Source of the DNA: Cylicocyclus nassatus
Taxonomy: Eukaryota > Nematoda > Chromadorea > Rhabditida > Strongylidae
DNA: 64,000 nucleotides
Assembly (NCBI GenBank): GCA_958299035.1
Contig: CATQJL010000001.1
Coordinates: forward strand, 34,262,780 to 34,326,779
Reading direction: 5' to 3'
The position numbers were made by a program, and so were the translations under genes. Below, piece by piece: positions 1 to 12,493 of the stretch (positions are counted from its first letter, which is position 1; each line of letters opens with the position of its first letter). The notes beneath the pieces are model-generated. The model was not told the origin of the DNA. It was given only the letters and a program-made list of their open reading frames with translations, and ran no database searches.

Positions 1-1330
1 CGCTGCGAAGTCTGGCTGAACCCTTTACAGCCAACTTGGTGAAATGTAGCGAATCAGCAAGGAAAATGTAAGGCGTAAGGCCATCCGCGCAGGGCGCGGA
101 ATTGTGTACTGCGCGCCACTTCCCCTTCCTCGTGCACTCTCGCAGCCCCTTTTCTCTGCGCTTCTTTCAGTTTAGGATTTCTTGGACGCACTTGTGTTGT
201 CCTCCGAACACAGCGCAGATGATGAATAAGTGAATCGATATGATTTAGAGATGTCAAACTCGTTAGGCACATTTCGGCAGGTTTGAAAGAGGTTATCGAA
301 AATAATGCACATGGTGAGTATATTTTTGCAATATATCGTCTGGGTTGCACAACGCATGCGGAACACGCCGGCCATTTCTCCGAAAGAAGCGTCATTGGGC
401 ATCCAGCCGACTATCAGGTCTATTTTGAACTCAAGGTCGGTTTATGGATAGCAAAGCTACGAGAGGTTGAAATCTATCTCAAGGCATGCTCTCAAGTTAA
501 ATTCTAATCTCAGGGTTTGCTGATGAATACGGCTATCGGTATCTTTTTTCCCTCTTTTAAGTAGAAGTTTCAAAAACAACCCATCTACTATCTTCGAAGT
601 ATCTTGTCACATAGAAGCTCATGTCACTAGCAGTGTCTAATCTACTGAGATCGTGATATCTTCCTAGCGCAAAAAAATCTTTTCCGATGACTTCTACTTG
701 GTATAAGTGAATCATGACTATGAGTGCTCGGATTGCAGAATAAATCTCCGTGCCAAACGGCCTGATATTGCTACACCTATAAGATATGACAAGGGTTGAG
801 CAAGAGGTGAGGCACACACCCGCCAGTTACGACCACCTTCCTCTTTTCTCAATACTCTCCCCATCCTCTCCTCCCTCCCTCCTTCCACCAGCATTACCGT
901 TTGCCACCCGTAGGCAGACATAAGTCTAGGCAAAGCACAATTAATAACAAATCGATTATCATGTCAAATAACCCGCGTGGGTCAAGTTTTAGCAGATTTT
1001 GAGGATTTCCAGTATTAGGCCACACAAATGAAGTGGTCATTTTCAAATGAATAACTACAATTCAAAAGTCAATTAGCTAACTCTTTTCTGTGACAGTGAA
1101 AAGCACTACTCTCTGTTAACTCACGTCACGAATCCTATTAATAACCATCAAACTATGGAATTAGAAGCAGACCAAAATTTACTTTGTCCATTTTTCGCTT
1201 TCATTGGCTGTGGATTCACCAACTTTACTCAGAGCAACGAAGACGAATCGGGCTTAAGTTACCCCGTAAAAACTAAGAGATCCGGGCTATTCTGCATGTC
1301 TTTTGTTCGCTATATTTTTCTCCGGAGGTG
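1..1330. other. No gene recognised
   Basis: Short open frames occur on both strands but none is flanked by a convincing splice pair or resembles a known family. Pyrimidine-rich runs such as 836-890 look like simple low-complexity sequence. Confidence 0.5.
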
Positions 1331-1331
1331 A

Positions 1332-1406
1332 GTTAACGGGGTGTGGCAGAGCCCCAGAGAAGCTTTGGGTGCCACACCTTCCAAGAGGTTGTGCCACACC
1401 CCAACT
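1332..1406. repeat. Small hairpin repeat with GGTGTGGCA arms
   Basis: GGGGTGTGGCA on the left is answered by TGCCACACCCC on the right, with a further internal TGCCACACC. A related block with a similar TGCCACACCCC stretch lies near 2100-2135, and a reverse-oriented relative near 11447-11560, so this is a dispersed family and not a single palindrome. No coding content. Confidence 0.45.
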
Positions 1407-2356
1407 TACCTTCAAAGTATTCAAATATCTGTATTTTTTTATGGACACTACTGTTAAACCTTCTTTTGTAAATAGCAGAAATTTTGATCAAAATTGCTTC
1501 TCCTAGAGAAAGATGTAGTTGTTTTTTTTACTTATGCGAATGGAAATTACTGCGAAAATATTGGATTACGGTAACATGCTAAGTTTGCGCTACAATGTGA
1601 ATCGCGAGGGAAGGCGGCAAAAAGCATATGTTTGATGGCCTAGTTCTTGTAAAAGCGATTTGAGCGTATTTGGTCTTCTCTAACCTAAGACAGTAAACGA
1701 AAATGGGAAAAACGAGATTTTGGCTGCTATTCCATAGTTCCGAGGTTATTTGAAGTGAGATTACTAATGTGAGCAAAGGAATAGTATCCGTATTAAGTGC
1801 AAAAAGAAGTAGTTGACTCACCTTTGGAACAAAGTTTGCTTGTTCGAAATTGGCCATCTCACTTGGTGGCTCAATATTCGAAAACCTGAAATTTCGCTGA
1901 CGTTTGCCCCACAGGATTTATTTGGCATGCTGATTACGAAAATGACTCTTATTAAAGTTCTTATCATGCTTACGTACGTGTACGATGGTAGGCCACATTA
2001 AGCTAGTATTTCGCGTATTTGACGGATGTCATATTATTGCTAACACTTTATCACCTCGATGACACCCCTACTCCTCCTTCTCTGACCCCTCAATACGACT
2101 CCCAGGTGTGTCGTGCCACACCCCACGCTTGACCCTGGATATGACCTTTTGTGTGCCACTCAAGACACTTCTGCGACCAGAATTGTGTCTCTGTAGTCAT
2201 CTTTTGTCTTTTTTACCAGAACTCAATTTTCTTAAGTCCATTCAGAACTTGTAGTAGTAAACGAGTTTTGTGTCCTCTTAACTGCAAAACACAACCTATC
2301 AGTTCATGTGGTACGGATATAGAGTGGGTGTAGCGTTTTGCAGACCATAATGCCTT

Positions 2357-2570
2357 CAACGCAGAGCACCGCCGCGCGCGGCACACCATGACGGCGGCTT
2401 TTACTCAAGCAAAGCACAGGGCTTCTCGTGTTTTTGCACAATAGAACGGCCGCCGTCCGGCACGATCTCTTCGTCCGCTCGCCGGCCGGCATCAGGCCCC
2501 GCTCAAAATAATGGTCCGGCCGCCAACCGGGAGGCCGCTGTCATACGTTGGCCGGCCGGCGCGAGTGTCT
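2357..2570. other. GC-rich island with repeated GGCCGGCC palindromes
   Basis: About 200 bases that are much richer in G+C than the AT-rich surroundings, with two perfect GGCCGGCC octamers and several CGGCCG motifs. No open frame is convincing. It may be a small transposon remnant, a regulatory CpG-rich patch or transferred DNA; the sequence alone does not decide. Confidence 0.4.
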
Positions 2571-3496
2571 GAGAAAGTGCTATGATTGTATGTCTGAGTA
2601 TGAGTGAGTTTGTACACGGAAGAGTGAAACATCTTTGATTGCTTTAACTGCCTCAAAGTTTTGTAATTTGTGTCGTCTGAGTATGAAGCGTAAGTGTTTG
2701 TTTATTGAAAGTGTTTGTGAAATAATAGAGTTCCCGAAACAGTTGTTCACTCTCCCTGTCAATTTGTATGTTGTCGATGCTTTGTTTCATTATCTCAGCA
2801 TGGTGCGATTCTCGTCGTTCGTAATTTTTGCTATCCCAACTCATCTTTAAGTGGTCCGCTATTGCAGTTTCACAAATGCCAGCTCTAGCGCGCAATATTG
2901 GTGAGAGATGTCGAAAATCAATCGATCGTGGTGTCAGTTGCAGAAAAGGATTTCTTAGTCTATTTCTTCATGTTACAACATTGTGTCCGTTGTTTTGAGC
3001 TTTCTTTATCATTTTTGGTTTACTTTCTGGTTTGTGCATTACTTGAGGCCATTTTGGCTTGGGGGCTCGCGATCACGCAGAACCCTATATTACACTAATT
3101 TCACGCGTATAAGCGCGGGGAATTTTTTTCTAAAATCGAACAGCACAAAATTTACAATGCTGCATATTGCCTAAGAGTATTAAGTCTCGTTTTCCGAAAC
3201 ACAACGAGGCGGCTGAGCGGCACGCTTGAAAAACCGAAAAAGGTGCGTCTTATACGCGTGAAATTAGACTATATGCCTTTGTGCTAGGAGCGAGAGTGCT
3301 AGGTGGTGTTTGGACGCGTCGCTGCGTCGCCTGAACTGCATCTCTCTCCGAAAAGGTGCAGAGTGTAGAAGAAACGAACATCTTGATTTGGCACCGCCTC
3401 CGGGAACTGCTGGTCCTATTACTGTAGGGCGATGTAAAACTGTAGAATGAAAGGACCAGCAGTCCTCGGAGGAGTTGCCTGAGGTACCGGCCATAC

Positions 3497-3545
3497 TAAT
3501 CCTGTGATTCCTGCAGTTCCTGCGATTTCTGTGATTCCTGCGGGT
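3497..3545. repeat. Short minisatellite, 12-15-base unit
   Basis: Consecutive variants of TGATTCCTGCAGT and TGCGATTTCTG. The repetition makes misleading repeat-rich peptides (Asn-Arg or Gly-Ile-Thr patterns) when the reverse strand is translated, so the long minus-strand open frame here is not taken as a gene. Confidence 0.5.
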
Positions 3546-3848
3546 CCCACAACAATGTATATTGCGAAAGAACAAGTCTGAAATTTGCAAAGCGCTCCAT
3601 AGTGCGGCACATCGGTAATTACAGGAGTTGCAGGAATTATATCAATAGCAGGGATCGCCTCCTGGAATGGTATGGCCGGTCCCTAACGGAGGTGTTGTTT
3701 CTCTACTCCGGAGCTCAAATCGGCCGCACAAGCCCCACCCAGTCCCTCCGCTCCTAAATCAGGGTTTACACTGATTGGAAGTTCCAAAACGTTGCGCTTT
3801 TAGGAAGGTTTCATGAATCTAATATATAAGGAAACGTAAGCGCAGTTT

Positions 3849-4068
3849 AAAAACTGCAATTAGCGGGAAACCGCGGTGCGATCCCAAAGCGCGTGCATGC
3901 TGCTAGCACCTTCGATTTGCGAATGAACAGATTTCTTCGAAAATGTAGCTACTGTATCTATCTACTCATCTATCTAATACATAAAGAATCGTCAACTCAA
4001 TTCAAAAATCTGCAAATAACGGGAAACCGCGTGGCGGTCCCGAAGCGAACGCTCTCCAAGTAGCACCA
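3849..4068. repeat. Two direct copies of a ~65-base motif
   Basis: Copy 1 (about 3849-3912) and copy 2 (about 4005-4068) share CTGCAA, CGGGAAACCGCG, a CGATCCCAAAGCG-like stretch and a terminal TAGCACC. They are separated by about 90 bases of unrelated sequence. No function is evident. Confidence 0.5.
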
Positions 4069-4183
4069 TTAGGTTGCGTTCATACTGATACCGAAGTCCG
4101 GAAACATTTCCAGCACAGCGCTCACTTCGAGCACTGTGTCCTGAACCGTTCCCGGACTTCGGGATTAGTATGAACGCACCTTA
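4069..4183. mobile_element. PIF/Harbinger-like MITE with TTA target duplication
   Basis: A 109-bp element (4072-4180) with terminal inverted repeats beginning GGTTGCGTTCATACT on the left and ending AGTATGAACGCACC on the right. The trinucleotide TTA flanks both sides (4069-4071, 4181-4183). A 3-bp TTA duplication plus imperfect long TIRs is the standard signature of PIF/Harbinger MITEs; the family call is inferred from that, as there is no coding sequence. Confidence 0.65.
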
Positions 4184-5335
4184 GATTACTGGTTCACTAG
4201 TCATGAGTGTACAAATATAAGCGGATTCTTAGTGCGAAGAACAAGGTTTTTGGAGCTAAATATGGTGATTGACGGCTATTGCTGGAAAATGCAGTAAAAT
4301 TAAAATAAATGGCTGATTTCAAAATGTAAGAGACACAATTATTGTTGTAGCTCTTGCTCCTTTTTCATTCACGAAGTATCCCAGCATGATAGGCTCATGT
4401 TAGCTTCATTTTTTTTTGGAACCTAGTAATAATTTTGAAATTAGAATGGAAGCATCAGGAACTCCTTAAGATGCTATTGTGAAGCCACATCTTCTTTTGA
4501 ACGGATCCGTGCAGATAGCGATAAATTAACAGTTATCATAATTAACACCAAAGCGTTCGTGCAATAATACTAATGTCCAATCACGCCGATATATAAAGAT
4601 TTTGCTAACCTGTTTCGCATTAAGAACACTTTGAACATCGATAATGCTTCGAATGATACTGCAAATTAAAAATCTACGAAGGAGTCTCTTTTATGTAATT
4701 CAGAAGGGGGTGTATAAATTGTTTCACTTTTCCTAAAACATTGCATACTATTGATAAGCATTAGCTATCAGAATGCGATTTGCGGTTAGTCAACAGTTCA
4801 GTATTGGTATACCTTTTTATACAATGAACTGTATTTTTGTCACTAGCCGTGACATTCCATAATACGTCAGTTATCGCATATTGTATGTCAGGTAACTCAT
4901 CTCATGGAACTCATTCACCTGCCCTACCAAAATCTTCCCTTTTGTCTCCTCAGCACTCTTCGTCAAGATTTCATTACTCAAAGCTTTCATGCTGAGAAAT
5001 CGACGAAGTCGAGGACGATAGGGAGAGCTTCGCAGCAACATCTGGCCCGAGCATTAAATGTTTTAAGTGATTGTCGCTTTTGTTTGAGATATATAGATTC
5101 CAGAAGTAGACTACCTCCTCTTATTATCACTAACTGCTAGGCAATCCGCGCTAGTAAATTAGACAGCATAAAAAACGCGTAAGAGTCAAGGCCAAACCAT
5201 AGCGCGACCAAGGTCCCAGAGCAGCATCTCCCTTCGCACGGGAAGGCTATCTGTAAAACGAGCATGCCTCATGATAAAACAATTTCTTTGAAGTGTTGCC
5301 TAGATAAAAAAAGTAGTTTCAGCGGCACGTTGTTG
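4184..5335. other. No gene recognised
   Basis: AT-rich sequence. The open frame at 4904-5140 on + has no supporting splice sites or family resemblance. Nothing else is supported. Confidence 0.4.
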
Positions 5336-5343
5336 AAATAAGT

Positions 5344-6554
5344 TGCGCCAGAACCCTACGACGAAGTCATTGTATTCGAAACACTACGGGGAAAAGACGT
5401 GATCCTTGAGCTGTCTAGATCACGTAATCCGGACTCCAACGATCGCAAGCAACGAGAGAGGAAATGAATGACGGACGCGATTCTGTTGGAGTGCAAAAAG
5501 CTAATGACGGTGGATTAAATCAAAAGAGTGTGGAGGAACCAAAAAAACGCAGGTGAGAGAAGTTTTGCTAAGATAAGGGAGGTGAATTATCTATCAGCAA
5601 CATACTACAATATGTCCTTTTAAGTACTGAAGGTACGGAGGGTCTATATATCGATCTAGAAAAATTAATTTTCTTCGGCTTTCTTAATGGAAGCCAAAGC
5701 TGAACTGGTCAAAACCCTCGAGCGCTAGACTGTGATGGCTGGCCTAGAAAAATTTGAAAGCTTTGTTGATAAGGTAAGTCTGTTGAAGGTATGCACAATG
5801 TGCCACAATGTCATTGCATGCAAGTAGAGACAAGCGGATCGTCCAACGAAATTATAGGGAATATGGTAGGAGGGTTGATGGGAAGGATCATGCATGGCAG
5901 GAATGGGTTGGCGGGAGAGATGGAAGGAAACCCATACATCGCCGCAAGGTAAGGACCTTTCTTAGCAGTTGAATGCTAAAGTAGTCATATTTCCCAGGAA
6001 CAGTCCTTATGCGAATTGAGCGGCAGCTCTCTAGAGGAGGGCGAGATAAATCGGGGTGGGTGGAGAGTTGGAAGGGCACGCTGGTCCAAGGAGGAGGAGG
6101 GCAGGCAGGAAAAAGGGCTAAATCTTTTTCTCCTGTTATAACGCCAGACGAGTTCGAAGAAATACGAAGAAAAAGAGTTTTGAGGCAACTCAGTGATCTT
6201 AATGTTTTTAATGTCATTTCAACTACATACAATAGATACAATTTTTCCAATTCGACTCAAAGCAGCCCGCCTGATGACGTCAATCACTTGAAACCGCGGT
6301 ATGTCATCTCCAGGTGGAACTACTCCAAGTGAGCGACTGCATCGTTGCTCCTATTGAGAAATATAGTTGATTTCTAGAAAGAAACAGCAAATTTTACAAA
6401 AATGTCGCTGGCCATGGACAAAGTCGTTTCGCTTCTGAACCATCAACTAGAGTTGACGAAGTACCTGCTCGAAAAATCGACGGGAGGAAAACTAGAGTCC
6501 AACCTAGGACAAAGCCAAGTTGGGATTCCACTACGGGACCCCAATTTTTTATAG
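5344..6554 (+). pseudogene. Unrecognised multi-exon coding locus, apparently damaged
   Basis: Several blocks read like protein, some next to good splice signals. Around 5356-5467 a frame reads ...EPYDEVIVFETLRGK... and ends at TGA; a shifted frame starting with ATG 5464 gives MNDGRDSVGVQ... and stops at donor AG/GTGAGA (5552). Further blocks: about 5830-5949 (donor AAG/GTAAGG), 5998-6328 (acceptor TTTCCCAG, donor CCAA/GTGAGC) and 6378-6554 (acceptor TTTCTAG), the last reading KETANFTKMSLAMDKVV... to a TAG stop and predicted to be helical. Phases disagree at several joins: frame shifts are needed in a GA run near 5455, a T run near 6124 and near 6280, and an in-frame TAG lies upstream of the block at 5734. 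Either an old pseudogene or a gene with assembly indels. Family not recognised. Confidence 0.4.
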
Positions 6555-6559
6555 GTTTT

Positions 6560-8980
6560 TCTAGGTGATTTTGTTGTTGTATTTTTTGCTTTGCAGGTCT
6601 TAATGAGCTCGTTAATCATACATTGTTTCTGTTTGTTGTTTGTTCGTTTCTTGAGATAAGGGCATTGGGCACTTTATCACTGCATTGAATTTTACACAAT
6701 CTCAAAAAATCACTGAAAGAATAAAAAGATGTCAAGTTTTTAATGGTTATACAGAGTAAGAGTTTGCCAATAAGCGTAGACCGTCTTTTTCTCCTAGCTT
6801 CCCTTGGTTTCAAAATTCTAGCCTTAATTTATCCCACAAAATTAGTACTGCAGCCAGTTCAATTCTTCATTTATCTCATTTTACAGAGGAGGTGCAAAAA
6901 GGAGACGCTTTATGTCGATCCACATGTTCCCGTCTTGCCGTGCTAAACAAATACCCCAAAGCATGCGTGAGCGCTGTTATCGCGGTCATCAAGGTTCGAT
7001 GACGCGCGGAGACGCTCATTTTGCGGCGCCCTGTGGATAGCCATAGTCTTGCGAGATACTTTTGCGTAGTCCCCCTATGTTGTGGCAATCGAGGGGTTTA
7101 CTACGGGCCCTGGTTTATCTTCGCGGACCACTACTATGGAACTACCATGAGATCAACACTCTTCAAGTCAAAATCAGAATTGTGGATAAATTCTTGCATG
7201 GTGATAATGTCCGGTATCTATTTTGCAGAATATGGCAGTATGAGAAAAAATTTGCCTTAACAATCATTTAGCTTTGAGACATAGGAGCACAAAACTTTTC
7301 GCACGCAACTTTATCAGTCCAAAAAAATTTATGATTAAAGAAAGCAAGTAAGCTTAGAACAGAGGCACCTATGCTTTGAAGCGAAGGCTAACATCCGCGT
7401 CATCATAGTTACATCGGCAAGGCCGGCGTATTATTTCCTTACAAAGAATAATGGAGTCTGAAAAACGCTACCGATTTTTCCTTCCACTTTTATTTTATCT
7501 TTTCTTTATCTTTCATCTTCCTTCTTTCCTTGTTAAGGCATGATGCTCTCTAGTAAAAAATCATTTCCGCCAACATCACCACCGCTAGCCCCAATTCCAT
7601 GTCTCATTACAGCCGCCAACTCTCCAGCCTTGCCCTTTATCAATTTGGTTGCCTCGATGTTCTTTTCTGCTCTATTAAGGTGCGTCGATAACACTCGATG
7701 GGTCAACAATTCAATCCGACATCAGAACAAAACGAGCGCTGGGAAATAAGTTGATGTATGCTTGATTGATATGTTGAAATGTTTATTTTGATTTGTGGAG
7801 AGCAGGGCCGTACGAGAGATCAGGCCCGTACGAGAAGCCTGCGAAACGCACTTATGGCGGGAACCATAGGGATATTTAAGCAGTGCGCGCCAAGACCTGC
7901 ATTGCCCACGAAGGATCTCACACCAGATATCGTTTTTTGTCTATCTCATGCGGTTGCCTTGTTGAGCTTTATTTCGCTTCGTTCTTTTGTTGTTTCCTCG
8001 TTGTTCGTGTTCAGTAAAGTTTTGTTTTGATTTGCTGTTCTTGAAGTACCGGCTTTGGAGCCGTGGATCTCCATCGCAGAACCCGGAGAGGGGTACAGAT
8101 TATGCTTATTTTGTGGAAATGAGATAATGGCTGATGCCGATGCCGTCTGACATTGCAGAGGCTCGTTTCTTTCTTTGAATTGCTCATCTTCATATTTACT
8201 GAAATGTTTTTCCACAAATCATGTTTCTTTTTCATCGAAATAGGTGTATTGTTTCTATACCATGTAGAATGGCGAAATGGCTTAATGGTTTGATAAAAAG
8301 ATAAATTTGCCACGAATTGTTGAGTGCACAGGTAGCAAAATGTATCAACAGTTTCTCAGCTAATTTCAAAATTCCGGACTTGACAAATATGTTACGGCTT
8401 ATAGACATTTTCCCTTCGAATAGAAAATTTTCGTACTACAGAATCACCTATTTGAGAGAAGCTAAGGATTGCTCTAACAAAAATACACTGAATTTCGTAT
8501 TCTAAATTTCCAGCTATGGAGTAACCACGAAAATTGCGTACAACTGTCTGGTACAGTGAATCCATACGTGAGCAAGTTAGGGGTTTCCAAACTTTTCTAG
8601 ACGGAGATACGATTTTTTCGTCTTTCTAGATATTTAGCGTCTTATTTGGCTCCAAACTTCACGCAAATCAAACCTGGCGCGACGGCTCGAACTTCATTTT
8701 GTAGCGCTTGTTTTGATCTATCTGACGGTACCCCATTTACTTACTTCTGTGCTCACCCTGCCGCGATATTGCACGATGAAACACGATGCGACATTATTTT
8801 CCAGAAAACCTAATATTATAGTTCTGCGTAGTCGATAAGCAGTTTGAAAAAGCTCATGTACAGTACTTTTGCATGGGATTAGTGTAGACAAAGTAAGACG
8901 GCGAGGTTATGTACTTATAAACTTATAAACACGAAAAGCAATCTGGAAAACCTTAGTCGCATGATTACATGATTATATAT
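6560..8980. other. No gene recognised
   Basis: Many short overlapping frames on both strands. The motif GGGGTTTACTACGGGCC near 7092-7110 recurs at about 35727-35743, suggesting an uncharacterised dispersed repeat. A pyrimidine-rich tract lies at 7475-7540. Confidence 0.4.
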
Positions 8981-8984
8981 ATAA

Positions 8985-9490
8985 GGGGTCCTAAAAATGT
9001 GCACATTGTTTGATCGTTATCAATTTTATTGCAATAATTCTTTTGCCGATCTCTGAGTACCATTCGACAGAGCTGGCATACGCTTAGATTTACGGTATGG
9101 AGCGGATCACGGATCGCCCTTCGTTACTGTAGGACCACGGTGGGAGGCTCGAATACCGAACCATTGTGAAATAGGTCATTCGACAAACCTTTCTTTGAAT
9201 AATGTGTATTGTCAGAAAATCCAGGCATGCTCGTTTCATCGCACACTTTCTACGAGTTTTTTTTTGGCTTTTTTAATGATGTAATCACTTTTCTGAAGAA
9301 AATTACAAAGACATGTGTTACGATACAATTACAATAAAGCGCAAATCGCATATGTAGGTAATTAACTTTTATTTGCTCTTCCTGAGGCAAAATATGGTTT
9401 CAATAGGAAATCTCATCGAAGTTCTCACCGTAATCCTGCGATAATGAAGAGAAATCGGCAATTCGCTCCATACTTTGAATCTAAGTTGGT
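8985..9490. mobile_element. Decayed MITE, GGTGTCCCAAAAA family
   Basis: The left part (TATATAAGGGGTCCTAAAAATG then GTTTGATCGTTATC) and right part (GGCAATTCGCTCCATACTTTGAATCTAAG) match the two arms of the better-preserved element at 36173-36844. The right terminus is lost. No coding potential. Confidence 0.55.
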
Positions 9491-9499
9491 CTTTTTTTA

Positions 9500-12110
9500 C
9501 AGAATCATGCCTAAAAATCGAAATCAAAAATCAATCCAAAAAAGTCATTAGCTGTCAAAAAGTGCGACGTTCGCCCCCTCCCTTCTCGCATCTACTCCAT
9601 TTGCTTATCAATGAGTTGCAGCAGTACGTACGAAAAATTAACACAATAACGCAACACGACTTGCTTTCTTGTTTGCTATGGAAAGGGTGCTAAAAGTAAG
9701 ACTGAACATTGATGGCTGACTTTTTTGAAATAAATCTGTAGGTTTCCGAAGTAAATTATAGAAGACCAAGAAAGAACCGCTTCTGCTAGACCCCTGCTCT
9801 GTCTCTAACCAAATAATTATTTCAGTAAAGCTTAGGAGTCAATGATAAACTTGTTGCTGATCGGAAAAATTCTGCTATGGAATATAAATGGGGGGGGGGG
9901 GCTATGTACAAATCTTCACTCGGTCGCTCTTCTGATAGAGAAAAGCTTGGAGAAGTACTTGAATAGGCATACAGATACCTCCGATGAGTGATTAGGAACT
10001 AGTAAGTAATCTCATGTTTGCAAAATTTGACTGAACTCCTCCGCGATAGCTATGAAAAATCAAACCATCTACATGGACTCTATGAACACAACCAATTACC
10101 GTTTTTTATTTTCGTATTGAATTTTGAAGGCAGCAAACTCTAGTAGCTCAAGTAGATTCTAAGCAAAGAAGCAGATGAAAAATCCTAGATCGGTTTCGTT
10201 GAGATCCATTCCGCAACCAATCCAATCGTAGCGGTGAAGCATCTGAATTGCTTATCATTGTAAAAAATTAGCAAATCAAAACTATGTGATAAATCTCGAA
10301 AAGATTAGTTTTGGAAAGCGGATGCGGACTTTTTCGACTTTTGCTAGTGTTATGAAAAAATTACATGTACAATCAGTCACTACTAAACTTTTCATGCGCT
10401 TTGCGCTCAAAAGAACTGAAGGGCCGCATGCATTAACATACTCGCCGAGAGGAAAACGCAGCTTGGAATGGCTTTATATCCTAAAGCTCCAGATGTCTGG
10501 ATTTCACGCTGTTTGTCTATCTACAAGTAGTCCTACTTTTTTTGTTAGATGGTCCGTTTTGGCTGATTAGTATTAGGTGGTAACAGAATTGATGCCGGTT
10601 TTCCAAACTTTGAGTGTGGATTACTATAACTTTTTTACAGAAGTAGTCAATTCGTTTTTAACAAATTTGTTTTAAACGAGTACTCTGAAAAAGAGGTTTA
10701 AAAAACCTGCATTAGTTCTACTAATCCAATAATTTTGGCATCAGATCATATATTGTGGTGTCATATGATTTACATTCGAGTTCGCAGGCTCCGACGAAGA
10801 CGAGAAAGCCGAAACTTGGTCAGTTGAATAAAAATTGATAACGTTTTGGTTGCTGCTCAAACAGACGACACAGTCCTACTATGCTGCGCTATGAACATAT
10901 TAAACAGGAGCGAGAAGTTAAGCCACCTTTTTCAGCTTTTCTATGATCCCCTTATGATCGGCCGACTGTTTTTTTTTCTTCGAAGTCCTTTTTCTCTTTT
11001 CGAAGTTAATGAAAACTTTCCAAAGTTCACCTGATTATCTGACCGCACGATTTTGGTAAGGACAAAGATGTATGTATCGAGTCCTGGAATCTATGATGGA
11101 CCACAGGTTGAAAGTTGAAGGTTATCGAAATATTTGGTATCTTAATAACTCATATGTTCATATCAAAAACATACTTAAATGTTGGGTTAAATAACTAGTA
11201 CAACGTTCTTATATTTTCGTTGACTTCGAAAGTTGAAAAAAGACTAAAGAAAAAATGATTCTCCGCCGGGGACCATCGGCAATCATACAGAAAGAGTTGC
11301 AGAATGCGGCTTGTACAACTTTTTGCTCCTGTGCAAAATGTTTCTAGTAAATTATTGGGAATACTTATGGATGGATAGACAGTGTGAAGTCCTGGTATCT
11401 GAAGCTTTAGAATATGAAGCCTTTTTTAAGCTAGGTATCTATTCCCCGAAGGGGGTGTCAATGCATGTCCTAAGTGATAACCCGAGTTAGCGCAGGGTGT
11501 CGCACGCCACCCCTGGGAGCCGTTTTGAGTGGTCAGAGCGGGAAGGGGTCGTGAGTGAAGTGATAGTGATGTATACACGGATAGCGTGATGTTTGTTAAC
11601 GATGGACATGCCCACTATGCAAAGTAGAAGCGTATTGATGTATTTCTGAATAACCTTAAAAAAGGCAAGAAAAAGCGCTACAGAATCATGCGTATTCTCG
11701 AGTCATTTGGACCTGATTAGCGTATTGCACGCCATGCGCGCTACCTGACGACTTGTGAGATTCAAAGCTCATTTTCGGTGATTTTTTCGTGTTCTCTTGT
11801 GTTTGACTAGTATGTGTTAGTTAGTAGAGCAAGTTTATAGAGTTCTCTATTCTAAAAAATGTTCTACTGATTATGGAGGTGCCGTCGATTGTCGCGCGTA
11901 GTATGCAAGTTATCATATTGACTTACAAATAACTACACTATATTGGTCCTACAATTGGTTGTACCAGTCGAGATCAAAAGATATGATTGATTGTGCAAAG
12001 ACATGGAGAAATTTCAGGAGTTTCTAGGTTCAAGACTAGTTTCCAATGTTGCGATCTATGCTGAGACAACAGAGAGAAATGTAGACGCCCTGAGTGGATA
12101 CGCAAGGCCA
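9500..12110. other. No gene recognised
   Basis: A run of 12 G lies at 9890-9901. At about 10570 the sequence TATTAGGTGGTAACAGAATTGATGC resembles the terminus of the mariner-type hairpin at 44342 and is probably an orphan end. The + frame at 10286-10570 is not supported by splice sites or homology. Confidence 0.4.
11447..11560 (-). repeat. Reverse-oriented copy of the repeat at about 2050-2135
   Basis: The reverse complement reads ...CGACCCCTTCCCGCTCTGACC... then GGCTCCCAGGGGTGGCGTG, aligning with ...CTGACCCCTCAATACGACTCCCAGGTGTGTCGTGCC at 2085-2125. Function unknown. Confidence 0.45.
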
Positions 12111-12116
12111 TCATTG

Positions 12117-12493
12117 AAGGCAGCGTCCAGGCAAATCTGGACCTATAGGGACTTTCGTGGAAAGTGATTTTGGGGCCTTAGCTAAGGCACGGCCCAAGCC
12201 GCAGCGCAAATGACTCACCAGTGGCTGAGATATACGCCTCCAAACTGGAGCCAGGATCGTATTATCGGGACGATCCTGCATCGTGCTTGCATGCTTTCGC
12301 GCGAGGACCCACGCGAAGCTGTTGCGTCGCGCCATGAATCCATGCGAAATGCCATCTTGGGAGCCACTTGGAGGTCAATATCCCAGCCATTAGAGCACCA
12401 TCTGAGCTGCGAGTTGGCAGTGTCTTAGTTAGGCCCCAAAATCACTGACCACGTGAGGTCCCCGTATGTCCAGATTTGCTTGGACACTGCCTT
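12117..12493. mobile_element. Foldback element, ~377 bp
   Basis: Left arm AAGGCAGCGTCCAGGCAAAT... is answered by ...ATTTGCTTGGACACTGCCTT on the right, with the pairing continuing inward (GTGATTTTGGGGCCTTAG against CTTAGTTAGGCCCCAAAATC). The arms are roughly 75 bases and the centre is unpaired. The open frames inside on both strands follow from the inverted structure and are not genes. Confidence 0.6.

Noticed and set aside
2653..2895. Minus-strand frame ...RARAGICETAIADHLKMSW..., slightly like the tail of retroelement GIY-YIG domains
   Set aside because: The resemblance is limited to a few residues; no YIG motif, RT sequence or repeat structure is visible nearby.
3264..3610. Long minus-strand frames with Asn-Arg or Gly-Ile-Thr repeats
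   Set aside because: They are translations of a short tandem repeat and have no independent coding evidence.
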